A stretch of DNA of 64,000 nucleotides from Pelolinea sp. (lineage in GTDB: Bacteria; Chloroflexota; Anaerolineae; Anaerolineales; Anaerolineaceae), in NCBI GenBank assembly GCA_012797975.1, contig JAAZOD010000030.1, positions 1-64,000 of the forward strand, in the 5' to 3' direction. The position numbers were made by a program, and so were the translations under genes. This document shows, one piece after another, positions 47,972 to 55,806 of this stretch (positions are counted from its first letter, which is position 1; each line of letters starts with the position of its first letter). Under the pieces are notes generated by a model that was not told the DNA's origin, searched no databases, and saw nothing but the letters and a program-made list of their open reading frames with translations.

Positions 47972-48703
47972 TCAATTTTTCAGGTTGAAATCTTCAAAAA
48001 CACTGATCTGTTTGGATCGCAGGATGGCCACTTTTTGGGGGTCCACCGGGCTGTACGAATTGCTGGGTGAGCGGACTCCTCTTCCGATTTGCAGATCGAA
48101 GATACCGCTCTGACTCATGATGAATTCTGCGTTGGCGGCGGTTATTCCACCGGTCAATAAAACTGCGATCCGCTTGTTCGCAGTATCTTTGATGAGTTTG
48201 ATATTTCGCATGGTTTCCATCATGTCCCCGTTGACCATGATGTTCTGCATATGGTTCCCACTGGTGCGCATGGAAAGAAAACCGAGCGCGATGGCGGTTT
48301 CAACGGTTTGTTGGATATCTCTGGAAAATTCCCAAATGATCCGGTTGTGCAGGTGGATATCCGGGTGCGCTGCTCTGATCTTTCCTACTGCCTGAATGTT
48401 GAGGTTGTTGGTCTGGTCAATAAAACCGATGAGAAAATCATGAATCCCTATTTTTTTAAACACTTCGATGTCTCGCAGACATGTCTCCAAATCTTCTTCT
48501 GAAGGGATATAGCCGCGGGTGTGCGGACAGAGTAAAACGATCACAGGGATTCTCACTTTTTCATAGATGCGCGCCACCATTCCAAAAGAGGGTGTGACGC
48601 CGGTGCTTGGATAGTGGGATAAGAGTGCCAGTTGTGTGGCTCCCCCTGTTTCTGCTGCAATTGCATCTTCAACAGTATCAACAATGATCTCTAGAAAAGG
48701 CAT
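47972..48703 (-). CDS. CutC family TIM-barrel protein
   Basis: This is a 243-aa protein starting MPFLEIIVDTVEDAIAAETGG, the N-terminal CutC signature, followed by LLSHYPSTGVTPSFG and a TIM barrel ending in LLTGGITAANAEFIM. ATG at 48703 with GGAG 6 bp upstream is chosen over a TTG at 48727. The family was named for copper homeostasis, but its biochemical activity is still uncertain. It is monocistronic. Confidence 0.85.
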   Translation of the reverse strand: MPFLEIIVDTVEDAIAAETGGATQLALLSHYPSTGVTPSFGMVARIYEKVRIPVIVLLCPHTRGYIPSEEDLETCLRDIEVFKKIGIHDFLIGFIDQTNNLNIQAVGKIRAAHPDIHLHNRIIWEFSRDIQQTVETAIALGFLSMRTSGNHMQNIMVNGDMMETMRNIKLIKDTANKRIAVLLTGGITAANAEFIMSQSGIFDLQIGRGVRSPSNSYSPVDPQKVAILRSKQISVFEDFNLKN

Positions 48704-48892
48704 CCATTTCTCCGGATCTACATACAAGAAGGAAATTAACAGGATTGCTGTAAACTGATGTCCAACTTCCCGCCATGATTGGCTCTTATTATCTCCTTTT
48801 TTACTTTCTTGTCAAATGTGCAAATATCCTGCTGTTTTCATTTCTTCGGTATAATTCGTGCGTTCACATTACGATTTGGATTGGAATAGTTG

Positions 48893-49576
48893 ATGAAAAA
48901 TCCCCTTGGTTTTCATGCCTGCATCTTTGATTTTGATGGGATCCTGGTTGATTCGGAAGTTGTTCTGGTCAAACTGTGGAAAGAAATTGCTGCGGAATAC
49001 CGGTATCAGTTTGAAATCTCTGATTTTTTTCCATGCCTGGGCCGCACTGCCGGGGATATTAAGCAAATTCAGCTTGATAAATTTGGAGAAGATTACCCTT
49101 TCGATGCGATTTTTCAAAAAGTTCAGGATGAATTTCGGAAAATAATCCGCGATGAGGGATTGCCGCTGGTTCCGGGGGTATTGGAGTTAAGGACATTTCT
49201 GGAAGAATCCCATATCCGCATGGCCGTTGCCAGTTCAACCTATCGGAAGGAAGTGCTGTTTCGCATGGAAAGGGCCGGGATCGCCCATCTTTTTTCCACC
49301 GTTCTGGGCGGGGATGATATCCAGCATCCGAAACCTGCACCGGATATCTTTCTGAAGAGCGCGCAGGTATTGCAGGTCGATCCTGGGGAGTGTTTGGTGC
49401 TGGAAGATTCTCAAAGCGGGGTTCTGGCTGCAAAAGCGGCTGGCATGCATGTTGTGGTTGTACAAAATCTGAGCCCGGTGAGCGATGTCATGCGTGAAAC
49501 AGCGGATGCAATCTATCCTTCTCACACAGCGCTTTTGGATTCTTTGAAAAAAACCGGGCTGCCGTTTCAATTGTAG
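48893..49576 (+). CDS. HAD-superfamily phosphatase / beta-phosphoglucomutase-like
   Basis: This is a 227-aa protein with motif I ACIFDFDGILVDSEV, motif II VASSTYRKEV, then GDDIQHPKPAPDIFLKSA and motif III CLVLEDSQSGVLAAKAAGM. The cap domain is of the phosphoglucomutase/phosphoglycolate type. It probably acts on a sugar phosphate; the exact substrate is unclear. Convergent with the Gfo/Idh/MocA gene, 6 bp apart. Confidence 0.9.
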   Translation: MKNPLGFHACIFDFDGILVDSEVVLVKLWKEIAAEYRYQFEISDFFPCLGRTAGDIKQIQLDKFGEDYPFDAIFQKVQDEFRKIIRDEGLPLVPGVLELRTFLEESHIRMAVASSTYRKEVLFRMERAGIAHLFSTVLGGDDIQHPKPAPDIFLKSAQVLQVDPGECLVLEDSQSGVLAAKAAGMHVVVVQNLSPVSDVMRETADAIYPSHTALLDSLKKTGLPFQL

Positions 49577-49582
49577 AACGCA

Positions 49583-50716
49583 TCATTCCTGAAGTATGAT
49601 TTTTCTTCCACCCTCAGCTGCCGAGCGATAGGCGGTATGGAGCATTTGTTGTGATCGAAATGCCGTTTCGAAGTCGGCTGTCAAAGGAGTATTGTTCTCC
49701 AGACAATTTAAAAAACTGAGGATCGTGGCACTATGCGCATCCATGAATGCTCCCAGTGATCGTTTGCCGGCAGGCCAGATGGTTGGATCGTAGAAAACCG
49801 GTTGAATGCCGTCAGGCAGAGTTCCGCAAACGATCCATTGATTTTTGGACGCATCCCAAAGCTGGATCCTCTCCGGCTGGTTGAAGTCGATTTTTAAAGA
49901 GCCACGGCTGCCAAATATCTCGATTGCGGTCATATCTCCCGCTCCGCCAGCCACACGGCTCACTTCCAGCGAGCCGATCCCCCCGTTTTTCAATTGCATG
50001 GTGCAGAGTGCCCAATCATCCACCAGCACTTCCTCATACAACTGGGTATTTGCCGGTTTGGGCCGGGACTTAATGAATGTTCTGGTCTGGCATTGCAGCC
50101 ATTCACAATCGCCCAGCAGGTAACGGACAAGGTCCAGGAAATGGATGCCCAGGTCGGTAAGCGCCCCGCCACCTGCCACAGCTTCCTGCAATCTCCAGGA
50201 AATGGGACGGTTTGGGTCAAGATAGGAACTGTGAAAGAATTTACCTTGAAAATGGTGGATCTCTCCCAGGTATCCGGCGGCCAAAATATCTTTGGCCAGT
50301 CCAATCGCCGGACGAAACCGGTAGCAAAATGCGGTATGGGTGGGGATTTTACTTTCCTTTGAAAACTCTGCAAGTTTCCGGGCATCTTCGATTTGATTGG
50401 TCAGCGGCTTTTCGCAATAACAGGCGATCTTTTTAGCAATGCCTTTCCAACAATACGAAAAATGAGAGGAATTGGGGGAACACACGTCGAGGATGTCGAA
50501 ATCCTGTTCCCAAAAAAGCTGTTCATTGTCGGTGCAAAGTGGAATCGCTAAGGATCGGAGAAGTTCCTGGTCCTGATCGGGATTGTTGCGCAAAACGGCT
50601 GTTACCTGTGCTTGAACAGGTGGTTTTGCATAACCAAAAGGAATGCTGTGATAGGCCTGCGCATGTACTTTTCCGATAAAACCAAATCCGATCAATCCAA
50701 CCTTATATGTTTTCAT
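49583..50716 (-). CDS. Gfo/Idh/MocA family oxidoreductase
   Basis: This is a 377-aa NAD(P)-dependent dehydrogenase with N-terminal VGLIGFGFIGKVHAQAYHSIP, active-site region CEKPLTNQIEDARKL, and a C-terminal dimerisation domain with DLGIHFLDLVRYLLGD. ATG at 50716 has AAAGGA. The family oxidises or reduces sugars, inositols or amino sugars; the substrate cannot be told. It is monocistronic. Confidence 0.92.
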   Translation of the reverse strand: MKTYKVGLIGFGFIGKVHAQAYHSIPFGYAKPPVQAQVTAVLRNNPDQDQELLRSLAIPLCTDNEQLFWEQDFDILDVCSPNSSHFSYCWKGIAKKIACYCEKPLTNQIEDARKLAEFSKESKIPTHTAFCYRFRPAIGLAKDILAAGYLGEIHHFQGKFFHSSYLDPNRPISWRLQEAVAGGGALTDLGIHFLDLVRYLLGDCEWLQCQTRTFIKSRPKPANTQLYEEVLVDDWALCTMQLKNGGIGSLEVSRVAGGAGDMTAIEIFGSRGSLKIDFNQPERIQLWDASKNQWIVCGTLPDGIQPVFYDPTIWPAGKRSLGAFMDAHSATILSFLNCLENNTPLTADFETAFRSQQMLHTAYRSAAEGGRKIILQE

Positions 50717-50789
50717 TTTCATTTCCTTTTGATTCAACAAAGCAGCGCTGGATAAGAAAATCCGAATTGATTATACCGGAGAGATTTTT

Positions 50790-51941
50790 TTATGCAAAGA
50801 AACCAGGGAAAGCGGGTTGAACAGGCGGTTTTTTGCCATTCAAGGTGATATAGGGTAACCCTTTTTTGATTTGAATCCCAACCTGGCTGAAATCTGATTC
50901 GCAATGAAATGGGTGAATTTTGCGCATGGCCATAATGCGTTTCGCGCCTTTTTCTCCGATGCCCGGAATGCGCATCAACCGGGAAAGATCCGCTTTATTG
51001 ATCTCCACGGGGTTTTCTTTTAAATGTGTTTCTGCCCAAAGCGCTTTGGGGTCTTTTTCCAATGGGAGGTTGAAATTGGCGTCAAAACAAAAATCTTCCA
51101 GTGTGTATCCATAATCTCTTAAGAGGAAGGATGCCTGATAGAGCCGAAGTTTTCTTTCAAGGGGAATGGGGGAGTGTGTTTCCAGGGGGGTGCCTTTACA
51201 GGGCTCCAGCGGTGAATAGTAGGCACGTTGAAGATGGAGTTCGGAATATAAATAGGAAGTGGTTTGCAACAATTCTTTATCCTGTTCTTCAGAACCTCCC
51301 ACCACAAATTGTGTGCAAACCGAAGGCCAGCGACCTTTCCAGTTTACCGGCGTCGTTTCTTCTCGTCTGATCTGTCTTGTCCATTTTAAGGGGTCGATCA
51401 ACTGGTTGAAGGGAATTTTATCGGGTGAAAGAAAGGGGATGCGTTCAGCGTTTGGCGCCTCCAGGTTCAGCGAAACCCGGTCGGCATACTGCATGATGTA
51501 TCTGGCTTGGTCAAACTCAAGCCCGGGCATGAATTTCACGTGCAGATAACCACGAAAATTCAGTTTCATTCTCAATATTTCCATGGCTTGGATGAGCATG
51601 TCCTGGGTGCGCACGGAATTATCCGGAATGGCTGAACTGAGGAATGCACCGTCGATAAGCCCTGCCTGATACAGGTTGTTGATCAGACGGGCATATTCTT
51701 CTGCCCCAAAGAAAGCTCGCCGTTGATCATGATCCCTGCGCATGGGGCAGTAGTAGCAGTTGTTCTTGCAGTTGGAACTGATCAATGATTTGAAAAGACG
51801 TATCTTTTTCCCGTTGGGTAGGGTGGCGTGCGATACATAGAGATCGTTCATCCTTTTAACATCATGCAAGGAGCAGTTTTCTTCGTCCATTTCCAGCGCG
51901 TTGTGAAAAGAGAGCAAGCGCAGTTTTTCCTCGATTTCCAT
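50790..51941 (-). CDS. Putative DNA modification/repair radical SAM protein with helix-hairpin-helix
   Basis: This is a 383-aa protein with the radical SAM motif CKNNCYYC (C-x3-C-x2-C) at residues about 59-66 and a C-terminal helix-hairpin-helix LSRLMRIPGIGEKGAKRIMAMRK. This matches the family annotated as putative DNA modification/repair radical SAM protein (TIGR03916 type). Its usual uracil-glycosylase-like partner is not adjacent. ATG at 51941 follows TATAAT after only 6 bp, which suggests a leaderless mRNA. Confidence 0.88.
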   Translation of the reverse strand: MEIEEKLRLLSFHNALEMDEENCSLHDVKRMNDLYVSHATLPNGKKIRLFKSLISSNCKNNCYYCPMRRDHDQRRAFFGAEEYARLINNLYQAGLIDGAFLSSAIPDNSVRTQDMLIQAMEILRMKLNFRGYLHVKFMPGLEFDQARYIMQYADRVSLNLEAPNAERIPFLSPDKIPFNQLIDPLKWTRQIRREETTPVNWKGRWPSVCTQFVVGGSEEQDKELLQTTSYLYSELHLQRAYYSPLEPCKGTPLETHSPIPLERKLRLYQASFLLRDYGYTLEDFCFDANFNLPLEKDPKALWAETHLKENPVEINKADLSRLMRIPGIGEKGAKRIMAMRKIHPFHCESDFSQVGIQIKKGLPYITLNGKKPPVQPAFPGFFA

Positions 51942-51947
51942 AGCTCT

Positions 51948-51953
51948 ATTATA
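51948..51953 (-). promoter_or_regulatory. -10 element giving a probably leaderless radical SAM transcript
   Basis: TATAAT on the minus strand ends 6 bp before the ATG at 51941. No ribosome binding site is seen. The -35 is weak. Confidence 0.5.
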
Positions 51954-52023
51954 GAACAAAATATCTATTTATTCCATGCTGATTATGAAAATCGTTGATT
52001 TCAGATTTATTGCTGAAGGAATG

Positions 52024-53343
52024 CTATTCTTCCTGCAAGATGATCTGGTTCAAGACTTCCGGGATCATTTCCACAGATAGGTTCATTTCAGTGTATGCCA
52101 GGTTGATCCAACCCAATCCATCTTTGAAGGGGATAAGCAGCCATTTTCCATCCTGGCTTTTTCCGATGAACACGGTGCTTGTGCCACTTCCTAGCGAACC
52201 CAGGAAGCGACTGTTGCTGGTGGCTTTTTCCCGAATGTTCAGTGATTTCTCTTCCGTGTTGCGTGCGGTCATGGTTGTTGCGATGGTTGAGGGGACGAAA
52301 TGTATACTGCCTTGGAAGGATTCCATCAATTCTTCTCGGCTGGTGGCAGTGTATGTCTGAAAGTAACTTTCCAAAATGGACTGGTAAGATTTCAATAAGG
52401 TGGTTAGCTGGATGTTCTCTTCACCTTGATAATCTACCTGATCAAAACCGGTTTGAAGCATTCTGGCCTTGATGTAATTGATAAGATCGGATTTCAAAAG
52501 CGGCTGGCAATTGTTCTGATCAAATGCACGCACGTCTTCTTGAATGCTGTACAGGTTCATGATGATCTGCCGGTAATCTGTTGTGCCTTCCGAGGCATAT
52601 TGCGTGAAATATTCCACTTTCATGTATGCGATGAAGTAATTGTTGGTGCTGCTTTTCATTTCTTCTTCACCGCACACCTCCTGGCTCTCAGTGGGCCGGA
52701 TGGAAGATGCGGGAACAGCAACGACGATGAGCCGGTGTGTGTTCGATTCGTGCGGCCAACAAGTCACCAGGGTCACCCGTTCATCATCCGATGGAAGAAT
52801 CCAGCGCGCATTTTCCAACCGGACATCCAGCGGCTGGTCCTTTTCTTCCAGGATCATGACATTGGAAACGACATACTCAAACAATTTGTCCTTGCTGTAA
52901 AGATCAAGGATATCCCCCGCTTCAAGCAAGTAAAGTTTTGCAAATACTTCCCCATAGGCGTTATGGTGCCCGCTGATGACGGTGTTCCCGATTTCACCCA
53001 GCGGCGCAGAGTTCACATGAAAACCGGCCGCAAATTTTTCGGGAACCAGATATTGTACATATTCCTTGCCCTCGATTTCCGTGGTCACCGCTTGAGCAAT
53101 TTCCACTGGCGCGTCCAGATTGATCTTTGGGATGATGATGCGGTCCGGTATGTTTTCCGTGCTTCTGCTGCTGTTGCTGTCAATTTCATCTTCTGCAGCA
53201 AGCAGGGGCGCATAGCCAGCCTGATTGATCAGTTTTTCATTTTCCGAGATGTTCTGATCGGATACTTGCAGCAATACGATATTGTATATTGCATACAAGA
53301 TGAGCAGGATTCCCAAGAATAGAAAAACGCGATTTTTCTTCAT
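52024..53343 (-). CDS. Membrane-anchored sortase with C-terminal SH3 domain
   Basis: This is a 439-aa protein. An N-terminal anchor VFLFLGILLILYAIYNIVLL comes first. A sortase domain at residues about 65-215 carries the catalytic His in VISGHHNAYG, Cys in VTLVTCWPHESNTHR and Arg in that same motif (class D/E-like). A helical middle part (residues 235-345) follows, and then an SH3b domain (SLNIREKATSNSRFLGSLG, GKSQDGKWLLIPF, GLGWINLAY). It would link or process LPXTG-type surface proteins. Fusion with an SH3 domain is unusual. Confidence 0.85.
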   Translation of the reverse strand: MKKNRVFLFLGILLILYAIYNIVLLQVSDQNISENEKLINQAGYAPLLAAEDEIDSNSSRSTENIPDRIIIPKINLDAPVEIAQAVTTEIEGKEYVQYLVPEKFAAGFHVNSAPLGEIGNTVISGHHNAYGEVFAKLYLLEAGDILDLYSKDKLFEYVVSNVMILEEKDQPLDVRLENARWILPSDDERVTLVTCWPHESNTHRLIVVAVPASSIRPTESQEVCGEEEMKSSTNNYFIAYMKVEYFTQYASEGTTDYRQIIMNLYSIQEDVRAFDQNNCQPLLKSDLINYIKARMLQTGFDQVDYQGEENIQLTTLLKSYQSILESYFQTYTATSREELMESFQGSIHFVPSTIATTMTARNTEEKSLNIREKATSNSRFLGSLGSGTSTVFIGKSQDGKWLLIPFKDGLGWINLAYTEMNLSVEMIPEVLNQIILQEE

Positions 53344-53477
53344 GAATATGTTTCGCTTGAAACCAGCCGGGCAACGATGTGCTTATGGTTTTCATATATT
53401 ATAAGAACGATTTGAGTAGTATTGTACGCTTATCACACTGTTATAATTCCATTAAAGATTGATGCTAGGAGAGAAAA

Positions 53478-53678
53478 ATGCATTTGGGATATTTGGAGAT
53501 TCTGGTTATTATCGTGATCGTGTTGCTTCTCTTTGGACCTGGCCGTATTTCCAAAGTTGCTGGTGAGTTGGGGCAGGGGATCAAAGCCTTCAAAGAAGGA
53601 CTGAGCGGCACGAAGAAAGATGAAAAATCGTCCAAGGAAGAAGAATCAGCGGACGACCAATCCGAAAAGAAAGAATAA
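53478..53678 (+). CDS. tatA: Twin-arginine translocase subunit TatA
   Basis: This is a 66-aa protein: one N-terminal span [22 protein letters not shown] with the conserved FGPG hinge, followed by the amphipathic helix [14 protein letters not shown] and a charged tail. AGGAGAG precedes the ATG. It is the first gene of tatA-tatA/B-tatC. Confidence 0.93.
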   Translation: MHLGYLEILVIIVIVLLLFGPGRISKVAGELGQGIKAFKEGLSGTKKDEKSSKEEESADDQSEKKE

Positions 53679-53694
53679 AGAATAAGCGGACCGT

Positions 53695-54042
53695 ATGCAG
53701 ATTTTTGGCGGGGTGGGTCTTTCGGAAATCATTTTTGTTCTGATCTTGATGGTCATTCTGTTGGGACCTCAAAAAATGGTCGAAGGCGCTCGAAATTTGG
53801 GAAAAGCCATTCGAAAAGTGACCCATTCCCAGTTCTGGAAAGATGTTGTGCAGACTTCCAAAGAGATTGAAGAATTCCCTAAGAAGATCATGGATGAAAC
53901 GGAACTGGAAGAAAAACTGCGGTCGATCGAGCGTGACATAAAAAAAGATTCTGATGAATCGGTTTCAGGCCTGACCCGTTCTCCGGAGTTTAAACCTCCC
54001 CAAGGAAAAAAAGAAAAACCCGACAAGCCGAAAAACCCTTAA
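53695..54042 (+). CDS. Second TatA/TatB-like protein
   Basis: This is a 115-aa protein: the span VGLSEIIFVLILMVILLGPQKM resembles TatB more than TatA (LGP instead of FGP), followed by an amphipathic helix and a longer charged tail. A separate TatB-type receptor component is inferred from length and position between tatA and tatC. Confidence 0.85.
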   Translation: MQIFGGVGLSEIIFVLILMVILLGPQKMVEGARNLGKAIRKVTHSQFWKDVVQTSKEIEEFPKKIMDETELEEKLRSIERDIKKDSDESVSGLTRSPEFKPPQGKKEKPDKPKNP

Positions 54043-54049
54043 CATAACT

Positions 54050-54784
54050 ATGCCAGTCGAAAAAAATAAGGAAATGCCCTTTTGGGACCATATTGAAGAG
54101 CTTCGCAAGCGCCTGTTCATAGCGTTGGTGGCGCTGATCATCGCTACGCTGATCAGTTTTTCCTTCACCGAAAAGGTCATCGACATTCTCACGGAGCCGG
54201 TGGGTGGAGTTACCGCCCTGCAATCCATTGAGGTGACCGAGAATATCGGTGTGTTCATGCGTGTGTCCCTCCTGTGCGGTGTGATCTTTGCACTGCCGGT
54301 CATCCTCTATGAGATACTGGCTTTTATCGTGCCCGGGTTGAAACCCAATGAACGGCGCTGGATCTTCATTGGGTTGAGTGTGGGCACTGTTTTCTTTGTG
54401 ATCGGCATCCTATTCGCGTTCAAGGTCCTGCTTCCCAATGCGCTGCAGTTTCTGATCTCCTTTATGGAAGTTCAGACCATTCCACGTTTTTCAAGCTACA
54501 TAAAATTCGTGACGACTTTATTGTTTTGGATCGGCGTTTCGTTTGAAATGCCGCTGATCATAGCTATCCTGGCGAAAGTCGGTGTTGTGAATGCCGGAAT
54601 GTTGCTGAAATACTGGCGCTATGCGGTGATTGTCATTGCAGTGGTATCGGCGGTGATCACGCCTACCGTGGATCCGGTGAACATGGGTTTGTTGATGGTC
54701 CCGCTCATCGGTCTTTATTTCATCAGCATCTTGTTCGTATTTTTTGCCCAAGGGAAAGACAAGGCAGGAAAAGAGAAAAATTAA
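54050..54784 (+). CDS. tatC: Twin-arginine translocase subunit TatC
   Basis: This is a 244-aa six-span protein with the N-terminal motif MPFWDHIEELRKRLF, the cytoplasmic loop PGLKPNERR and the conserved glutamate in VSFEMPLII. It recognises twin-arginine signal peptides. It begins 7 bp after the TatB-like stop, so the three genes form one operon. Confidence 0.95.
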   Translation: MPVEKNKEMPFWDHIEELRKRLFIALVALIIATLISFSFTEKVIDILTEPVGGVTALQSIEVTENIGVFMRVSLLCGVIFALPVILYEILAFIVPGLKPNERRWIFIGLSVGTVFFVIGILFAFKVLLPNALQFLISFMEVQTIPRFSSYIKFVTTLLFWIGVSFEMPLIIAILAKVGVVNAGMLLKYWRYAVIVIAVVSAVITPTVDPVNMGLLMVPLIGLYFISILFVFFAQGKDKAGKEKN

Positions 54785-54822
54785 CCACTGTCTTTTGAAC
54801 AGGGCTAATCAGGGAGGTTTTT

Positions 54823-55806
54823 ATGGAAAAAAGGAAATTAGGGAACAGTGCCTGTTTCATTTCTGTGATTGGGTTGGGCTGCTGGCAATTTTCCAAAAAC
54901 CATGGGCTGCCCGGAAGTTATTGGGGTGACATGGGTGAAAATACCATTGCAGCCATCGTTCAGGAATCATTGCAAGATGGGGTAAATTGGTTTGATACGG
55001 CTGAGTTGTATGGCAATGGCATGTCAGAATGCATGCTTTCTGCATCGCTGCAGCAGCTCCAGGTCAATGAAAATGACATTGTAATTGCCACCAAATGGAA
55101 TCCGGTATTGCGTTTTGCCAGTTCTATCGAGCGCACCTTCCCTGAGCGTGAAAAAAACCTGGCTCCCTATCCGGTGACCCTCCTGCAGGTGCACAATCCC
55201 TTCAGTGTATCCCCCATAAAGGAACAAATGCAGCGTATGGCGGCGCTGGTAAAGGAAAACAAGATCAAACTGATTGGGGTGAGCAATTTCAATCTTGCGA
55301 AAATGAGAAAAGCGAATGAAATCTTGCAGAGCGTTGATCTGGCATTGTCTTCCAACCAGATGCGTTATAACCTGCTCGACCGCTCCATTGAATTCAATGG
55401 GGTGCTGGACTATGCCCGTGAGCACCAGATCACTATCATTGCCTACTCACCGCTGGCACAAGGGCTGCTGACCGGGCGTTTTCATGAAGAGCTGGGTTTG
55501 ATCAAGCGCCGCCCGGGTTTTCGCAGATATTTGCCGGCCTTTCAGGAGCGTTCACTGCAAAAGACTTTGCCATTGATCCGTGTTTTGCGCGAGATCGCAG
55601 AGGGGCACCGGGTCGTGCCGGCGCAGGTTGCACTGCGTTGGGTGATCCAATTCCATGGCGACGGGGTGGTTGCCATCCCCGGAGCCAGCTCTACGCTGCA
55701 AGCGCAACAAAATGCGGCCGTGATGGATTTTGAACTCACGGCTGACGAATTGATTGCCCTGGATGCAGTTTCCCGCAAAGTTGCGAAAGTGAGCTCAGTA
55801 AATTAG
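54823..55806 (+). CDS. Aldo/keto reductase
   Basis: This is a 327-aa TIM-barrel NADPH oxidoreductase: GLGCWQFS at the N-terminus, the catalytic Tyr in NWFDTAELYGNG, Lys in VIATKW, His in LLQVHNPF, and the cofactor region VAIPGASS. The gene overlaps the convergent acnA gene by 4 bp. GGGAGG precedes the ATG. The substrate is unknown. Confidence 0.92.
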   Translation: MEKRKLGNSACFISVIGLGCWQFSKNHGLPGSYWGDMGENTIAAIVQESLQDGVNWFDTAELYGNGMSECMLSASLQQLQVNENDIVIATKWNPVLRFASSIERTFPEREKNLAPYPVTLLQVHNPFSVSPIKEQMQRMAALVKENKIKLIGVSNFNLAKMRKANEILQSVDLALSSNQMRYNLLDRSIEFNGVLDYAREHQITIIAYSPLAQGLLTGRFHEELGLIKRRPGFRRYLPAFQERSLQKTLPLIRVLREIAEGHRVVPAQVALRWVIQFHGDGVVAIPGASSTLQAQQNAAVMDFELTADELIALDAVSRKVAKVSSVN

